A stretch of 64,000 bases of DNA from Bradyrhizobium sp. AZCC 1721 (GCF_036924715.1 NZ_JAZHSB010000001.1:2967001-3031000), one strand, 5' to 3'. Shown: positions 1 through 9,967, counted from the stretch's first letter. The notes: generated from the sequence alone by a model not told the origin. Numbers and translations: made by a program.

Positions 1-325
1 GCGCCGAGCCGTTGATGACGAGGATGCGCGGCTGCGCTGCAGCATCGTCGTGGCGCCGCTGCGCTTCGAGAATAGCCTCGCGTGCGGCCAGCCAGTCCAC
101 CGCGATTTCGTACTCGGGATCGACGAAGCCCGCGCCCGCCTTGCGCGTCAGCGGGGCTTTGCGGGAATGACTATAGGCGTCCCATGCCGCCGCGACGACG
201 GCGTCGAGCTCGCGATGCAGCGGCTGGAAGACCGGATCGACAAAGCGGCCGCGATAGCGCCTCTCGAATTCCTCGCGCGGCAATTTGACGGGCGGCATTT
301 CCTTGCGAACGTCCGGCGCCGCCAT
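1..325 (-). CDS. NAD(P)H-dependent flavin oxidoreductase (flavodoxin-like fold), 5' part only
   Basis: The gene starts at 325 on the minus strand and runs off the left edge, leaving about 108 residues. The visible part is a charged leader of about 90 residues (start MAAPDVRKEM), followed by the first beta strand and the FMN-phosphate loop (ILVINGSA). That loop is typical of NADPH-dependent FMN reductase/flavodoxin-like proteins. The long N-terminal extension before the Rossmann strand is unusual for simple FMN reductases but fits a rhizobial subgroup as I recall it. A flavin-linked redox role is inferred from the fold; the substrate cannot be told from this fragment. Confidence 0.72.
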   Translation of the reverse strand, partial: MAAPDVRKEMPPVKLPREEFERRYRGRFVDPVFQPLHRELDAVVAAAWDAYSHSRKAPLTRKAGAGFVDPEYEIAVDWLAAREAILEAQRRHDDAAAQPRILVINGSA

Positions 326-404
326 GGATCGATCCTTTCGCGCGATGATGGCTGCCGTGTCAACGTTGGAGCCGGAGCGGCGGTTCCGGGGGCTGGCCGG
401 AGAT

Positions 405-995
405 CTAGTCCGGACGCCACATGTCGAACAGTTCCGCGGCGCTGACCAGCTCGATCTGCTCGTTGAACCGCGTCCGGTACATGGTCATCAGCGCATCATG
501 GCCGGTGTCCGAGGAACTACACAGCGCATCCTGCACGATGACGACGCGAAAGCCGAGATCGACCGCGCCGAGCACCGTAGCAAGCACGCAGACATCGGTC
601 TCCGCGCCTGACACCACCACTGTGCCGACATGCCGCTCGACCAGCAGATGACCGAGCCGCGATCCGAAGAACGCCGAATAGGCGGGCTTGTCGACGACCA
701 GAGCCGGCGGTGAATATCGTGCTAGCGCCGGCACGATGTCGAGCGCGCCGGGCGCGAGATCGCTGCGCGTCGCGCGCTGCCATTTGGTGAAGTAGACGCG
801 CCACTGGCCGCGACGGTCTTCCGGCCGCTCGGGTGTAATGAAGCGCGTGAATACCGTCCGCTCCCGATATCGTGCGGCGATTTGCGCGATCACCGGCAAT
901 ACCTTTTCCATCCATGGCGTTTCCCATACGCCGCCCCTGGCGAAGATGTTCTGCATGTCGATGCACAGATGTGCGGCGTCGCGAAATCCTTCCAT
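405..995 (-). CDS. Isochorismatase-family cysteine hydrolase
   Basis: This 196-residue protein has the complete catalytic triad of the isochorismatase-like hydrolase fold: Asp13 in CIDMQN, Lys103 in VVDKPAYSAF and Cys136 in ETDVCVLAT. The family hydrolyses isochorismate, nicotinamide, N-carbamoyl amines or ureido compounds through a cysteine nucleophile in the cytosol. The length is normal for a single-domain member. It points the same way as the partial flavin reductase downstream, 79 bp away, and could share its transcript. The substrate is not predictable from sequence alone. The family call is firm and the substrate open. Confidence 0.88.
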   Translation of the reverse strand: MEGFRDAAHLCIDMQNIFARGGVWETPWMEKVLPVIAQIAARYRERTVFTRFITPERPEDRRGQWRVYFTKWQRATRSDLAPGALDIVPALARYSPPALVVDKPAYSAFFGSRLGHLLVERHVGTVVVSGAETDVCVLATVLGAVDLGFRVVIVQDALCSSSDTGHDALMTMYRTRFNEQIELVSAAELFDMWRPD

Positions 996-1185
996 GAGTG
1001 GCCTCTCGCCTCATTGAGAAGGCTAATTCGGAAAATGGGAGCTGGTTTCAACAGCTGGCCGGGAACGTCCGGCCGTGCCAGGTGCGCGTAACGTCGCGAC
1101 CGAGGCTCGGCGGCCGAGAGTGAACGGAACTCCCGCCTTTGTGCCACGTTGCATTCATGGTTGATGATGCGTGGATGGAAAGGCC

Positions 1186-1398
1186 ATGGCTTACTTTTCC
1201 AGAGGACAGGACGCGATCGAGCGGAGCGGCAAGATCCTGGCGGATGTCGTATGTGCGCTGCTCCTGTTGGGCTTCGCAATTGCGTATTTCGGCTGGCTAG
1301 GCGGCGCGGTTGCGTTTCTCATCGTCGAAGGCGGGCTGCTGGCGGTCGAATACGTCTTGCCCGGCGACGACGGTGACGCGGCCGCCGTTGTGAGGTGA
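1186..1398 (+). CDS. Small two-helix membrane protein, unknown function
   Basis: This 70-residue protein has a short basic N terminus (MAYFSRGQDA) and two hydrophobic segments at about residues 19-38 and 39-57, the second containing a Glu. It ends in an acidic, alanine-rich tail. The ATG at 1186 is chosen over an in-frame ATG 15 bases upstream because the extension adds nothing recognisable; this choice is uncertain. It stands alone between the divergent cysteine hydrolase and another small gene. No function can be assigned. Confidence 0.5.
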   Translation: MAYFSRGQDAIERSGKILADVVCALLLLGFAIAYFGWLGGAVAFLIVEGGLLAVEYVLPGDDGDAAAVVR

Positions 1399-1473
1399 AC
1401 GCGGACCGCCAGGCGAACCATATGCGTGGTCTCACTGCCCGATGGTCAACCTCGCGCAGAGAAGGGACTGTTC

Positions 1474-1737
1474 ATGCCCGTGAAGGTCGATGCCGACGAT
1501 CTGACAGCAACGGTGCGCTACGCGTTGGAGACCACACGCGCCACGGCAGCATGCCCTTTCCATTGGGATGTGATTGTTCGCGTCGGCGATGACGCCGCCG
1601 AGAGCCATGCTTTCGAGCGCGCAAGAAAAATTGTCAGGAGCGATGGCACCCATTGGCCGGTGCAAGCTGTCAGGAGCGAGTTCGCGCGTCAGCTTGGCGA
1701 GGCCGCGGACGGCCAATGTCCCCGGTGCGCGGGCTGA
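1474..1737 (+). CDS. Conserved small soluble protein, unknown function
   Basis: The product has 87 residues beginning MPVKVDADDL. The ATG at 1474 is preferred because a GAGAAGGG Shine-Dalgarno lies a few bases upstream, whereas an in-frame ATG at 1426 has none. Two Cys pairs are visible (one Cys in the ACPF segment, CPRC at the very C terminus), so metal binding is possible but unproven. The stop lies 7 bases from the end of the convergent alpha/beta hydrolase gene. I do not recognise a named domain. Confidence 0.55.
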   Translation: MPVKVDADDLTATVRYALETTRATAACPFHWDVIVRVGDDAAESHAFERARKIVRSDGTHWPVQAVRSEFARQLGEAADGQCPRCAG

Positions 1738-1744
1738 TCGCAAG

Positions 1745-2656
1745 TTACGCGCGGACCTCCGCCTGGATCCATTCCGCGGCCCCGCGCCACAGCGTGTCGC
1801 GATGCTCGGGCCGGAAAAATCCCATATGCCCGATCTTGCTCACGCCAGTATCCGCAGGCCTCACCGTGATGATCTCAGGCGCAGTCGAGGTAAATCCCGA
1901 ACACAACAATTCGACCGCCGGCGGCGTTGCCCAGGGATCGTCGGACATGCAGAGGGCACGCAACGCGCCCTGGTATTTCGGGAAATTCTGCACGGCTTCG
2001 AGCCTGGCATCGTCGAACAGATAGCGCGGGCTCATCACCCAGCCGACCCATTGCAAAAATGCATCCTTCGGCAGATCCATGCCGAGGCCGGCCTTGCCGG
2101 GCATGTAGCCGAGCGCGCGGGTCAACGGAGCGCCGACAAAATTGAGCAGGGCATAGACGCGGTAGCGCTCCGGCGCCGTCATCAGTTTCCAGTAGCCGGC
2201 TTGTGCGGCGATCAGGAGTGCACGCGAAATCTCCGAATTGTTCGGCAACAGGCCGAGCGCCTGGCCGCCGAACGAATGCCCGACATAGGCGAAGGGCAGC
2301 GCCTTGTAACGCTCCCGCATCCAGGCGACCGCCGCGGTGATGTCCTGGGCTGCCCAGTCCGACATCGAGGCCTTGAAGCCGACCAGCGATTTCGGCCTGA
2401 TGGAGCCGGTTAGCGCCTGCGGCCTCGAGTCGCCGGTGCCGCGATAGTCGTAGGTCAGAACCGCGCAGCCGCGGTGGGCGAGGTAACTGGCAAAGCCCCG
2501 GTAGAGCTTGCGGGGAACGGCGGTCGCTGAATTGACCAGGACCGCATGGCGTTTGGCCCCGCGGGGCAGAAACAGCGTCGCGGCAAGGGGATATCCATCC
2601 GTCGCGGGCATCGTGATGTCGTCGCTAAATATGTCGTCCAGCCCCGGCTCGGCCAC
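1745..2656 (-). CDS. Alpha/beta-hydrolase (serine hydrolase)
   Basis: This 303-residue protein has the alpha/beta-hydrolase fold. The nucleophile elbow is GHSFGG with Ser128. An oxyanion/strand segment YDYRGTGDS lies near residues 69-77, and a late His sits in KIGHMGFF, about 30 residues from the end, as the probable catalytic base. There is no signal peptide, so it acts in the cytosol. The family includes esterases, lipases and dehalogenases, and the substrate is not predictable. It converges on the small gene to its left and is divergent from aroG, with a 242 bp intergenic region. Confidence 0.85.
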   Translation of the reverse strand: MAEPGLDDIFSDDITMPATDGYPLAATLFLPRGAKRHAVLVNSATAVPRKLYRGFASYLAHRGCAVLTYDYRGTGDSRPQALTGSIRPKSLVGFKASMSDWAAQDITAAVAWMRERYKALPFAYVGHSFGGQALGLLPNNSEISRALLIAAQAGYWKLMTAPERYRVYALLNFVGAPLTRALGYMPGKAGLGMDLPKDAFLQWVGWVMSPRYLFDDARLEAVQNFPKYQGALRALCMSDDPWATPPAVELLCSGFTSTAPEIITVRPADTGVSKIGHMGFFRPEHRDTLWRGAAEWIQAEVRA

Positions 2657-2898
2657 CGTGTTCTCCTGCCAGCTTTGCGAGCGGCCATAACAAATGCGAA
2701 TTCGGATTTCGCCGCAAGAGCTTGTCAGGACTACCGGAAATCTAACTGGCGGTCGGCCCGCGGCCTGTGTATAACCCGGCCTTCGTAACCTTCGACCCGG
2801 CTCAGCCGCGAGGCTTCGCCTTGGTCTTCCCGACTTTGGTCGCGCCGAAGTTTTAACGAAGGCGGATAAGTTGCGGTTTTTGCTCAGGAGTTAACGTC

Positions 2899-4287
2899 AT
2901 GTCCGAGCGGTGGACGCCCGATAGCTGGCGCACCAAGCCGGTGCTGCAGGTCCCCGATTATCCCGATGCCAAGGCATTGGCCGACGTCGAGGCGCAGCTC
3001 GCGACGTTTCCGCCGCTGGTGTTCGCCGGCGAGGCCCGTAACCTGAGGAAGGCGCTCGCCCGCGTCGCGGCCGGCGAGGCCTTCCTGCTGCAGGGCGGCG
3101 ATTGCGCTGAGAGCTTTGCCGAGCACGGCGCCAACAACATCCGCGACTTCTTCCGCGTGCTGCTGCAGATGGCCGTGGTCCTGACCTATGCCGGCGCGCT
3201 GCCGGTAGTGAAGGTCGGCCGCATCGCCGGGCAGTTCGCAAAGCCGCGCTCGTCGAACATGGAAAAGGTTGGCGGCGTCGAGCTACCGAGCTACCGCGGC
3301 GACATCATCAACGATATCGCCTTCACCCCGGAAGCGCGCATCCCCGATCCGCAGCGCCAGTTGATGGCGTACCGGCAGTCGGCGGCGACGCTGAACCTGC
3401 TCCGCGCATTCGCGACCGGCGGCTTCGCCAATCTCGGCAGCGTGCACCAGTGGATGCTGGGCTTCCTCAACGACTCCCCGCAGTCACGCCGGTACAAGGA
3501 ACTGGCGGATCGAATTTCCGACGCGCTGAACTTTATGCGCGCCTGTGGGCTGGATCTCGAAAGCCATCCCGAACTGCGCGCCACCGATTTCTACACGAGC
3601 CACGAGGCGCTGCTGCTCGGCTACGAGCAGGCGCTGACCCGGGTGGATTCCACCACCGGCGACTGGTACGCGACGTCAGGCCACATGATCTGGATCGGCG
3701 ACCGCACCCGCCAGCTCGACCACGGCCATGTCGAATATTTCCGCGGCATCAAGAACCCGATCGGCCTGAAATGCGGCCCCTCGCTGAAGCCGGATGAGTT
3801 GCTCAAGCTGATCGACATCCTCAATCCCGACAACGAGCCGGGACGGCTGACGCTGATCAACCGTTTCGGCTCCGACAAGGTCGGCGATCATCTCGCGCCG
3901 CTGATCCGCGCCGTGCAGCGGGAAGGGCGGGTTGTGGTCTGGTCTTGCGATCCCATGCACGGCAACACCATTACCTCGACATCAGGCTACAAGACCCGTC
4001 CGTTTGACCGGGTGCTCTCGGAGGTGAAGTCGTTCTTCGCGATCCACGCCGCCGAAGGCACCCATGCCGGCGGCGTGCATCTGGAGATGACCGGACAGGA
4101 CGTCACCGAATGCATCGGCGGCGCGCGCGCCATCACCGACGAGGACCTCAACGACCGCTACCACACGGTCTGCGATCCCCGCCTCAACGCCGAACAGTCG
4201 ATCGATATGGCTTTCCTGATTGCCGAACTGCTGAAGCAGGAACGCGCCGGGAAAGCTCAGCCGATGCCGGCCGCAGCGGGACTTTGA
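2899..4287 (+). CDS. aroG: 3-deoxy-7-phosphoheptulonate (DAHP) synthase, class II
   Basis: Catalyses the first step of the shikimate pathway: phosphoenolpyruvate plus erythrose 4-phosphate to DAHP. The 462-residue protein is of the plant/actinobacterial class II type rather than the E. coli AroFGH type. Family motifs are visible in order: [20 protein letters not shown] (phosphate binding), [15 protein letters not shown] and [17 protein letters not shown]. The start has an AGGAG ribosome site 10 bases upstream. The stop is followed one base later by the dgkA start, so the two are cotranscribed. Feedback sites cannot be read from sequence. The call is secure; the gene letter is a convention. 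Confidence 0.96.
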   Translation: MSERWTPDSWRTKPVLQVPDYPDAKALADVEAQLATFPPLVFAGEARNLRKALARVAAGEAFLLQGGDCAESFAEHGANNIRDFFRVLLQMAVVLTYAGALPVVKVGRIAGQFAKPRSSNMEKVGGVELPSYRGDIINDIAFTPEARIPDPQRQLMAYRQSAATLNLLRAFATGGFANLGSVHQWMLGFLNDSPQSRRYKELADRISDALNFMRACGLDLESHPELRATDFYTSHEALLLGYEQALTRVDSTTGDWYATSGHMIWIGDRTRQLDHGHVEYFRGIKNPIGLKCGPSLKPDELLKLIDILNPDNEPGRLTLINRFGSDKVGDHLAPLIRAVQREGRVVVWSCDPMHGNTITSTSGYKTRPFDRVLSEVKSFFAIHAAEGTHAGGVHLEMTGQDVTECIGGARAITDEDLNDRYHTVCDPRLNAEQSIDMAFLIAELLKQERAGKAQPMPAAAGL

Positions 4288-4288
4288 T

Positions 4289-4642
4289 TTGCTGCGACTC
4301 TGGCGGGCCACGATCAACACGCGTAACGGCCTCGCTTTTGCGATCCGCTCGGAGCAGGCCGTCCGCGAGGAACTGTTCGCATTGGCGCTGTCGGTACCGC
4401 TGGCCTGGCTGATCGGTGCGACCACGATGCGCCGCGTGGAACTGGTCGCGGCCGTCGCCTTTGTCCTGGTGGTCGAGCTGCTCAACACCGCGATCGAAAA
4501 GCTCGCCGACCGCCTGACCACCGATCACGATCCGAAGATCGGGCAGGTCAAGGATATGGGGTCGGCGGCGGTCGGCGTGGCGCTGTTGATGGCCGGCCTG
4601 TTCTGGCTGTTCGCCCTCGCGGAACGCATGGGCGCTATTTAG
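4289..4642 (+). CDS. dgkA: Diacylglycerol kinase, DgkA type, TTG start
   Basis: Phosphorylates diacylglycerol to phosphatidic acid in the inner membrane and so recycles lipid headgroup by-products. The 117-residue protein has three hydrophobic helices. It carries the DgkA signature ELLNTAIEKLAD with Glu63, Asn66 and Glu70, matching catalytic residues of the E. coli enzyme (122 residues). The start is a TTG one base after the aroG stop, so translation probably depends on ribosomes finishing aroG. No in-frame ATG leaves an intact N terminus. The stop codon lies inside the left arm of a strong terminator hairpin. Pairing with aroG is positional, not metabolic. Confidence 0.9.
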   Translation: MLRLWRATINTRNGLAFAIRSEQAVREELFALALSVPLAWLIGATTMRRVELVAAVAFVLVVELLNTAIEKLADRLTTDHDPKIGQVKDMGSAAVGVALLMAGLFWLFALAERMGAI

Positions 4643-4690
4643 ATATGCGGTTCTGATCAGGATCAGAACTGCATATCTAAGTTTTTGTTT
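4639..4690 (+). terminator. Strong rho-independent terminator after dgkA
   Basis: Two 20-base arms at 4639-4658 and 4661-4680 are perfect complements except for one G-U pair, with a 2-base centre. The run GTTTTTGTTTT follows at once. The first arm includes the dgkA stop codon. It would end the aroG-dgkA transcript before nadE. Confidence 0.85.
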
Positions 4691-4789
4691 TGACGCGTTT
4701 TCTTCGCGCGAACCGGTATCCCCTTCGCTCGACAACGCTATCAAAGCGAGCAATTGCAGTTTGCTCTTGTGCAAGGCACCATCGCTCCC

Positions 4790-6538
4790 ATGACCGACAC
4801 CTTTACGATCACGCTGGCGCAGTTGAACCCGACGGTCGGCGACGTGCCAGGCAATGCCGCCAAGGCCCGCGCGGCGCGCGACAAGGCTGCGGCCGATGGC
4901 GCCGACCTCCTGCTGCTGCCCGAATTGTTCATCTGCGGTTATCCGCCGGAAGACCTGGTACTGAAGCCAGCCTTTCAGGCCGCCTGCCGCGCCGCGGTCG
5001 AAGAGCTGGCGCGCGAAACCGCGGGCGGGGGACCGGCTGTTCTAATCGGCACGCCGTGGGTCGAGGACGGCAAGCTCTATAACGCCTGCGCGCTGCTCGA
5101 TCAGGGCCGCATCGCCGCGTTGCGCTTCAAGGCGAACCTGCCGAACTACGGCGTGTTCGATGAAAAGCGGCTGTTCGCGCGCGGTCCGGCCGCCGGGCCG
5201 GTGACGGTCCGCGGCATCCGCGTCGGCGTCCCCATCTGCGAGGACATCTGGCTCGAAGAGTCCGAGGAATACGAGAACGTCGTCGAGTGCCTCGCCGAGA
5301 CCGGCGCGGAAATTCTCGTGGTGCCTAACGGCTCGCCCTACGCGCGCGACAAGAACGACCTCCGGCTGTCGATTGCGGTCGCCCGCGTCACCGAGAGCGG
5401 GCTGCCGCTGGTCTATCTCAATCAGATCGGCGGGCAGGACGAACTGGTGTTCGATGGCGCGTCGTTCGCGCTCAACGCCGATCTGTCGGTGGCGGCGCAA
5501 CTGCCCGCGTTCGAAGAAAGCATCACCACGCTGCGCTGGACCAAGGGCGCCGACGGCTGGCGCTGCTCGGGCCCCGTAATGCCCCTGCTCGAGGGCGACA
5601 AGGGCGATTACGCCGCCTGCGTGCTGGGCCTGCGCGACTACGTCCGCAAGAACGGCTTTCCGGGCGTTTTGCTCGGCATCTCCGGCGGCATCGATTCCGC
5701 GCTGTGCGCGGCCATCGCTGTCGATGCGCTCGGCGCCGATCAGGTCCGCGGCGTGATGCTGCCGTTCCGCTTCACCGCGCAGGTGTCGCTCGACGATGCC
5801 GCGAAACTCGCCAAAGCACTCGGCATCCGCTACGAGGTGCTGCCGATTGCCGATGCGGTGAACGGTTTCGAGAAAATCCTCTCCGGACCATTTGCCGGGC
5901 TGCCGCGCGATATCACCGAAGAGAATTTGCAGGCGCGCACCCGCGGCACGCTCTTGATGGCGATTTCCAACAAGACCGGCGCGATGGTGGTGACGACAGG
6001 CAACAAGTCGGAAATGTCGGTCGGTTACGCCACGCTCTATGGCGACATGAACGGCGGCTTCAATCCGATCAAGGACATCTACAAGACCGAAGTGTTCCGG
6101 CTATCGAGTCTGCGCAACGAGTGGAAGCCGGACGGCGCGCTCGGGCCGTCGGGCGAGGTGATCCCGGTCAACATCATCACGCGCCCGCCGACGGCGGAGC
6201 TGCGCGAGAACCAGACCGACCAGGATTCACTGCCGCCCTACGAGATGCTGGACGGCATACTGGAGCGTCTGGTCGAGCGCGAGGAGCCGCTGGCCACGAT
6301 CATCGCGGCCGGTTTCCCGGCTGATATGGTGACGCGGATCGATCGCCTGCTCAACATCGCCGAATACAAGCGGCGGCAGGCTGCGCCCGGCGTCAAGGTG
6401 ACCGAAAAGAACTTTGGCCGCGACCGCCGCTATCCCATCACCAACCGCTTCCGCGACAACGGCAAGGCGCTGCCCGCGCCCGACGAAAAGCTGGTCGCCC
6501 GCGCCGGCCGCGCCTCGGCGGATGCATTCGAAGGGTAG
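4790..6538 (+). CDS. nadE: Glutamine-dependent NAD+ synthetase
   Basis: Last step of NAD synthesis: amidates deamido-NAD using ATP and glutamine. The 582-residue, two-domain protein has an N-terminal nitrilase-type glutaminase with triad Glu45 (LLLPELF), Lys114 (RFKANLPNY) and Cys150 (GVPICEDIW). The C-terminal synthetase domain carries the P-loop-like GISGGIDSALCAA and TTGNKSEMSVGY. The ATG at 4790 (MTDTFTITLAQ) is chosen over one 36 bases upstream because the fold begins directly there. It lies downstream of the dgkA terminator, so it should have its own promoter in 4690-4789. Confidence 0.96.
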   Translation: MTDTFTITLAQLNPTVGDVPGNAAKARAARDKAAADGADLLLLPELFICGYPPEDLVLKPAFQAACRAAVEELARETAGGGPAVLIGTPWVEDGKLYNACALLDQGRIAALRFKANLPNYGVFDEKRLFARGPAAGPVTVRGIRVGVPICEDIWLEESEEYENVVECLAETGAEILVVPNGSPYARDKNDLRLSIAVARVTESGLPLVYLNQIGGQDELVFDGASFALNADLSVAAQLPAFEESITTLRWTKGADGWRCSGPVMPLLEGDKGDYAACVLGLRDYVRKNGFPGVLLGISGGIDSALCAAIAVDALGADQVRGVMLPFRFTAQVSLDDAAKLAKALGIRYEVLPIADAVNGFEKILSGPFAGLPRDITEENLQARTRGTLLMAISNKTGAMVVTTGNKSEMSVGYATLYGDMNGGFNPIKDIYKTEVFRLSSLRNEWKPDGALGPSGEVIPVNIITRPPTAELRENQTDQDSLPPYEMLDGILERLVEREEPLATIIAAGFPADMVTRIDRLLNIAEYKRRQAAPGVKVTEKNFGRDRRYPITNRFRDNGKALPAPDEKLVARAGRASADAFEG

Positions 6539-6548
6539 GGCGTTTCGC

Positions 6549-7721
6549 CTACTGCTTCGGCGGGATGAAGGTCGGGCCGACGGTGCGGATCGGCTTGTCC
6601 TTGTCGTTGGTCGGGGCCGCCGTGTCAGCCGGAGCCGTCGCCGGTGCAGGCGCGGCGGCGGTGGTGCCTGCGGGCGCGGCACCCTTCTTGGGCGGCGGCG
6701 CGCCTTTCGACTGCCCGCGCTGCTGCATCCGCCTCGCACTTTCCTCGGTGACGATGATGTCGCCCTGCTGTTCGACCGCCGCCCTGTCATCGACGGACTT
6801 CAGCGCTTCGGACCAGGTCTGGCCCGCAGGCTTGCACGAGCAGGATGCGTTGAACTCGGTGCGGAATTTGAACGCGTTGGGCAGCGATGAATATGGCTGG
6901 CCGTTGATCGAGACCGCCTGGTTGATGTCTTCGCCGGGATTGCGGTAGGCGAACAGGTTCGCCTCCGCCGCCGGGCACAGCGCTTTGCAGGTCCGCTCAT
7001 CGTCCTGGAATCGGGCCTGCACGGTGGCGAACGAGACCGGGAAATAGGCGCCGTCGCAGGTGCGGACGCAGACGGTACGGTAGGTGCCGGATGGCGCGCC
7101 GAGATCGGCGCTCGGCGGCGGCAGCGTGTTGTTGTTGTTGCCGAACAGGCTGTCGATGAAGTTGCCGGGGCCGCGCGCGGCAGCGGCATATTGCGGGCCG
7201 CAATTGTTCTGCGCGAGCGCCACCAGCACCGAGCGGCGCTGGTTTTCGCGGTCAGCGCCGCCGATGCCGCCGCTGCGCAGGCGCTCCAGGCTGGTGGTGA
7301 TCTGGTCGAGATTGGCGCGCATCTGCTGAATCTGGTTGTTCACCGGGCCGCACTGGGCGGAACGACCGTTGAACAGCGAGAAGAAGCCCGAGCTGTCGCA
7401 GCCCATGCGCTTGGCTTGCAGCGTGACCCGGTCGAACTCGGCCTGCTGCTTGGACTCGGCTTCCTGATAGCGGCGGATCTGTTCATCCTTGGCGGGGTCA
7501 CCGGTGCCCGCGCCGCGGTCGATCGTCGCCAATTGTCCTTCGAGCCGGATGCAGATCGGATTGGCCTGCGCGCCCTGTTGGGGCGGGGCATCCTGGTTCA
7601 TCTGCGCCATGGCGTCTTGGTTCGTCTGCGCCAAAGCGGGTGCGTCCGGGGCGGCGATGCCGAGCAGGATGGCGCAGGTCAAAATTCGAAGGGAGAGGGA
7701 AGCGTTGCGAATTTTCAGCAT
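6549..7721 (-). CDS. Secreted DUF2865 protein
   Basis: This 390-residue protein has a typical Sec signal peptide ending near ALAQ at residue 32. A coiled, Gln-rich region at about residues 60-160 follows, then the Cys-rich DUF2865 core with YRTVCVRTCDGAYFP, CKALCPA and ASCSCKPAG. The tail is low-complexity and rich in Ala and Pro. The Cys pattern suggests disulfides in the periplasm. The domain is common in Bradyrhizobium and relatives with no known function. It converges on nadE (10 bp between stops). Confidence 0.85.
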   Translation of the reverse strand: MLKIRNASLSLRILTCAILLGIAAPDAPALAQTNQDAMAQMNQDAPPQQGAQANPICIRLEGQLATIDRGAGTGDPAKDEQIRRYQEAESKQQAEFDRVTLQAKRMGCDSSGFFSLFNGRSAQCGPVNNQIQQMRANLDQITTSLERLRSGGIGGADRENQRRSVLVALAQNNCGPQYAAAARGPGNFIDSLFGNNNNTLPPPSADLGAPSGTYRTVCVRTCDGAYFPVSFATVQARFQDDERTCKALCPAAEANLFAYRNPGEDINQAVSINGQPYSSLPNAFKFRTEFNASCSCKPAGQTWSEALKSVDDRAAVEQQGDIIVTEESARRMQQRGQSKGAPPPKKGAAPAGTTAAAPAPATAPADTAAPTNDKDKPIRTVGPTFIPPKQ

Positions 7722-7891
7722 ATCCGGCCATTGAGAGCTGATCCGCGCGGCTCAAAAAGCCTGATGACGCGGCCAAGGCGGCGTTCTGCGGCCAAGGCCG
7801 CATCCAATAGCTGCTTCTCGGGGCAGCGTCACGTCGTTTCCGGGGCGCGGGTGTGGCAAACCGGCCCTTAAAATCGCAGGATTAGGTCTGT

Positions 7892-8200
7892 TTAGCGCTG
7901 GCAGGTAATGGCGACGTATTCGCCGCACGCCGGGCCTGAGCACTTGTTGCCGCCGCCGATCGGAACCGCGCTGGTGACCTCGTCGGGCTCGACGCGACGA
8001 TAGGCGGTGGCCTGCGCAAATTCCCGTGACTGACAATAGGAGCGGGCGGCGTGGGCGCCACATTTGTCGCCTCTGGCGAGGCACTCGTCCACGCCGTAAC
8101 CATCGGCCTGGTTGGCCACGATGAAGACGCGGCTGTCGGCGGCAGCGGCCGAGGCGGCGAGCAGGAAGGCACAGACAATGAGTGCGGAGTAAAGTCGCAT
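7892..8200 (-). CDS. Small secreted Cys-rich protein, unknown function
   Basis: The 102-residue product has a clean signal peptide (MRLYSALIVCAFLLAASAAAA). The mature part of about 80 residues holds six Cys, including CLARGDKC and CSGPAC, suggesting disulfide bonds in the periplasm. The ATG at 8200 is preferred over a GTG nine bases upstream because the signal peptide starts directly with it. It lies divergently from cysS with about 300 bp between, and 170 bp from the DUF2865 gene in the same direction. I recognise no domain. Confidence 0.62.
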   Translation of the reverse strand: MRLYSALIVCAFLLAASAAAADSRVFIVANQADGYGVDECLARGDKCGAHAARSYCQSREFAQATAYRRVEPDEVTSAVPIGGGNKCSGPACGEYVAITCQR

Positions 8201-8503
8201 GGATGGCACCGGCGGCGGGAAGAGACCGCCCTCAGAAATAGGCCCAAAGTGTTAATAATGATTAACCATGAGGGCCGAGGGCGGCTGCGAATGGCGGGGT
8301 TCGGCGGCCTGATCGCCCCCAAATCGGGCACAAGCAAGGCCTTGACGCCGTGCTTGCGATACCGCAATGGTTGGAACCATGAACGGTCTCCTCGCCATCT
8401 GCGCCATTTGCCGCGAGATTATTAGCTAGCGATTCGCTGGCTGAGGCCGTCTTTTCTCAAAAATGAGATCACTGGACGCCCGGCCGCAAGGGATGGGTAC
8501 GCC

Positions 8504-9967
8504 ATGGAATTGCGTCTCTACGATACGTTGACCAAGGAGAAGCGGCCGTTCGTGCCGCTCGATCCGAAGAACGTCCGCATGTATGTCTGCGGACCAACCG
8601 TCTATGACTTTGCCCATATCGGCAACGCGCGTCCGGTCATCGTGTTCGATGTCCTGTTCCGCCTGCTGCGCCATCTCTACGGCGAGGCGCACGTCAAATA
8701 TGTCCGCAACATCACCGACGTCGATGACAAGATCAACGACCGCGCCGCGCGGGATTTTCCGGGCCTGCCGCTGAACGAGGCGATCCGCAAGGTCACCGAA
8801 CTTACGGAAAAGCAGTTTCACGAGGATGTCGATGCCCTCGGGTCTCTGCGCCCGACGGTCGAGCCGCGCGCGACCGAGCACATTGCTGAGATGCGCGCGA
8901 TCATCGAGAGACTCGTCGCCGGCGGCTTTGCCTACGTCGCCGAAGACCACGTGCTGTTTTCGCCGCAGGCGATGAACGCCGCGAATGCGGTGCTGCCGCG
9001 CTACGGCGCGCTCGCCAACCGCTCGCTCGACGAGATGATCGCTGGCGCCCGTGTCGACGTCGCGCCCTACAAGCGCGACAATACCGATTTCGTGCTGTGG
9101 AAGCCGGCAAAGCCAGGCGAGCCGTCATGGCCGTCGCCGTCGGGGATTGCGACGCCGGGCCGTCCGGGTTGGCACATCGAATGCTCGGCAATGGCCTGGA
9201 CGCATCTCGGCGAGCAGTTCGACATTCATGGTGGCGGTATCGATCTGGTGTTCCCGCACCATGAGAACGAACTCGCCCAAAGCTGCTGCGCGTTTCACGC
9301 CAATCGCATGGCGAACACCTGGATGCACAACGGCTTCCTACAGGTCGAAAGCGAGAAGATGTCGAAATCGCTCGGCAACTTCATCACGATCAGGGAACTG
9401 CTGGCGGATTGGCCGGGCGAAGTGCTGCGTCTCAATATGCTGAAGACGCATTATCGCTCCCCAATCGACTGGACCGTAGCTGGTTTAAGAGAATCGCAAA
9501 CTGTGCTCGATCGTTGGCGAAGGACGGTTTCAGACAATGGGGTCAGTTCCGACGATGTGGACGGAGATTTTTGCGCTGCTCTCAAGGATGATTTGAATAC
9601 GTCCAAGGCAATAGCTCGGTTACACGAACTCCACGCGATGATAAAAGGCCCTTCGTCTGGATTGGCGCAGATAGAGCTACAGAGAAAACTCAAAGCTTCG
9701 GCTAACTTGATTGGACTAATCGAAGCTCCTTTCAAGGATTGGCATCGCCAGTTGCTAGCTAAGCAAACGAAATTTGATCTGACCTGGGACGAGACCTTAG
9801 AGCCGTTCATAGAGACCAAAATCTATGAGCGGACTGCTGCTCGCGCTCGAAAGGATTTCAAGGAGTCTGACCGCATCCGCGACGAACTCGCCGCTATGGG
9901 AATCGTGCTGAAGGACGGCAAGGATGCCGACGGCAACCCAATAACAACTTGGGAGATTGCGCGATGA
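8504..9967 (+). CDS. cysS: Cysteinyl-tRNA synthetase
   Basis: Class I synthetase charging tRNA-Cys, 487 residues. Visible are the zinc and ATP site [10 protein letters not shown] with HIGNARP (HIGH motif), the later zinc ligands in ECSAM and HHENELAQS, and KMSKSLGN (KMSKS). The C-terminal helical domain includes [16 protein letters not shown]. The protein looks intact and functional. The segment encoding roughly residues 325-445 is clearly poorer in GC and uses codons rare elsewhere in the gene (see findings). The stop overlaps the start of a 37-codon gene by 4 bases. Confidence 0.96.
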   Translation: MELRLYDTLTKEKRPFVPLDPKNVRMYVCGPTVYDFAHIGNARPVIVFDVLFRLLRHLYGEAHVKYVRNITDVDDKINDRAARDFPGLPLNEAIRKVTELTEKQFHEDVDALGSLRPTVEPRATEHIAEMRAIIERLVAGGFAYVAEDHVLFSPQAMNAANAVLPRYGALANRSLDEMIAGARVDVAPYKRDNTDFVLWKPAKPGEPSWPSPSGIATPGRPGWHIECSAMAWTHLGEQFDIHGGGIDLVFPHHENELAQSCCAFHANRMANTWMHNGFLQVESEKMSKSLGNFITIRELLADWPGEVLRLNMLKTHYRSPIDWTVAGLRESQTVLDRWRRTVSDNGVSSDDVDGDFCAALKDDLNTSKAIARLHELHAMIKGPSSGLAQIELQRKLKASANLIGLIEAPFKDWHRQLLAKQTKFDLTWDETLEPFIETKIYERTAARARKDFKESDRIRDELAAMGIVLKDGKDADGNPITTWEIAR

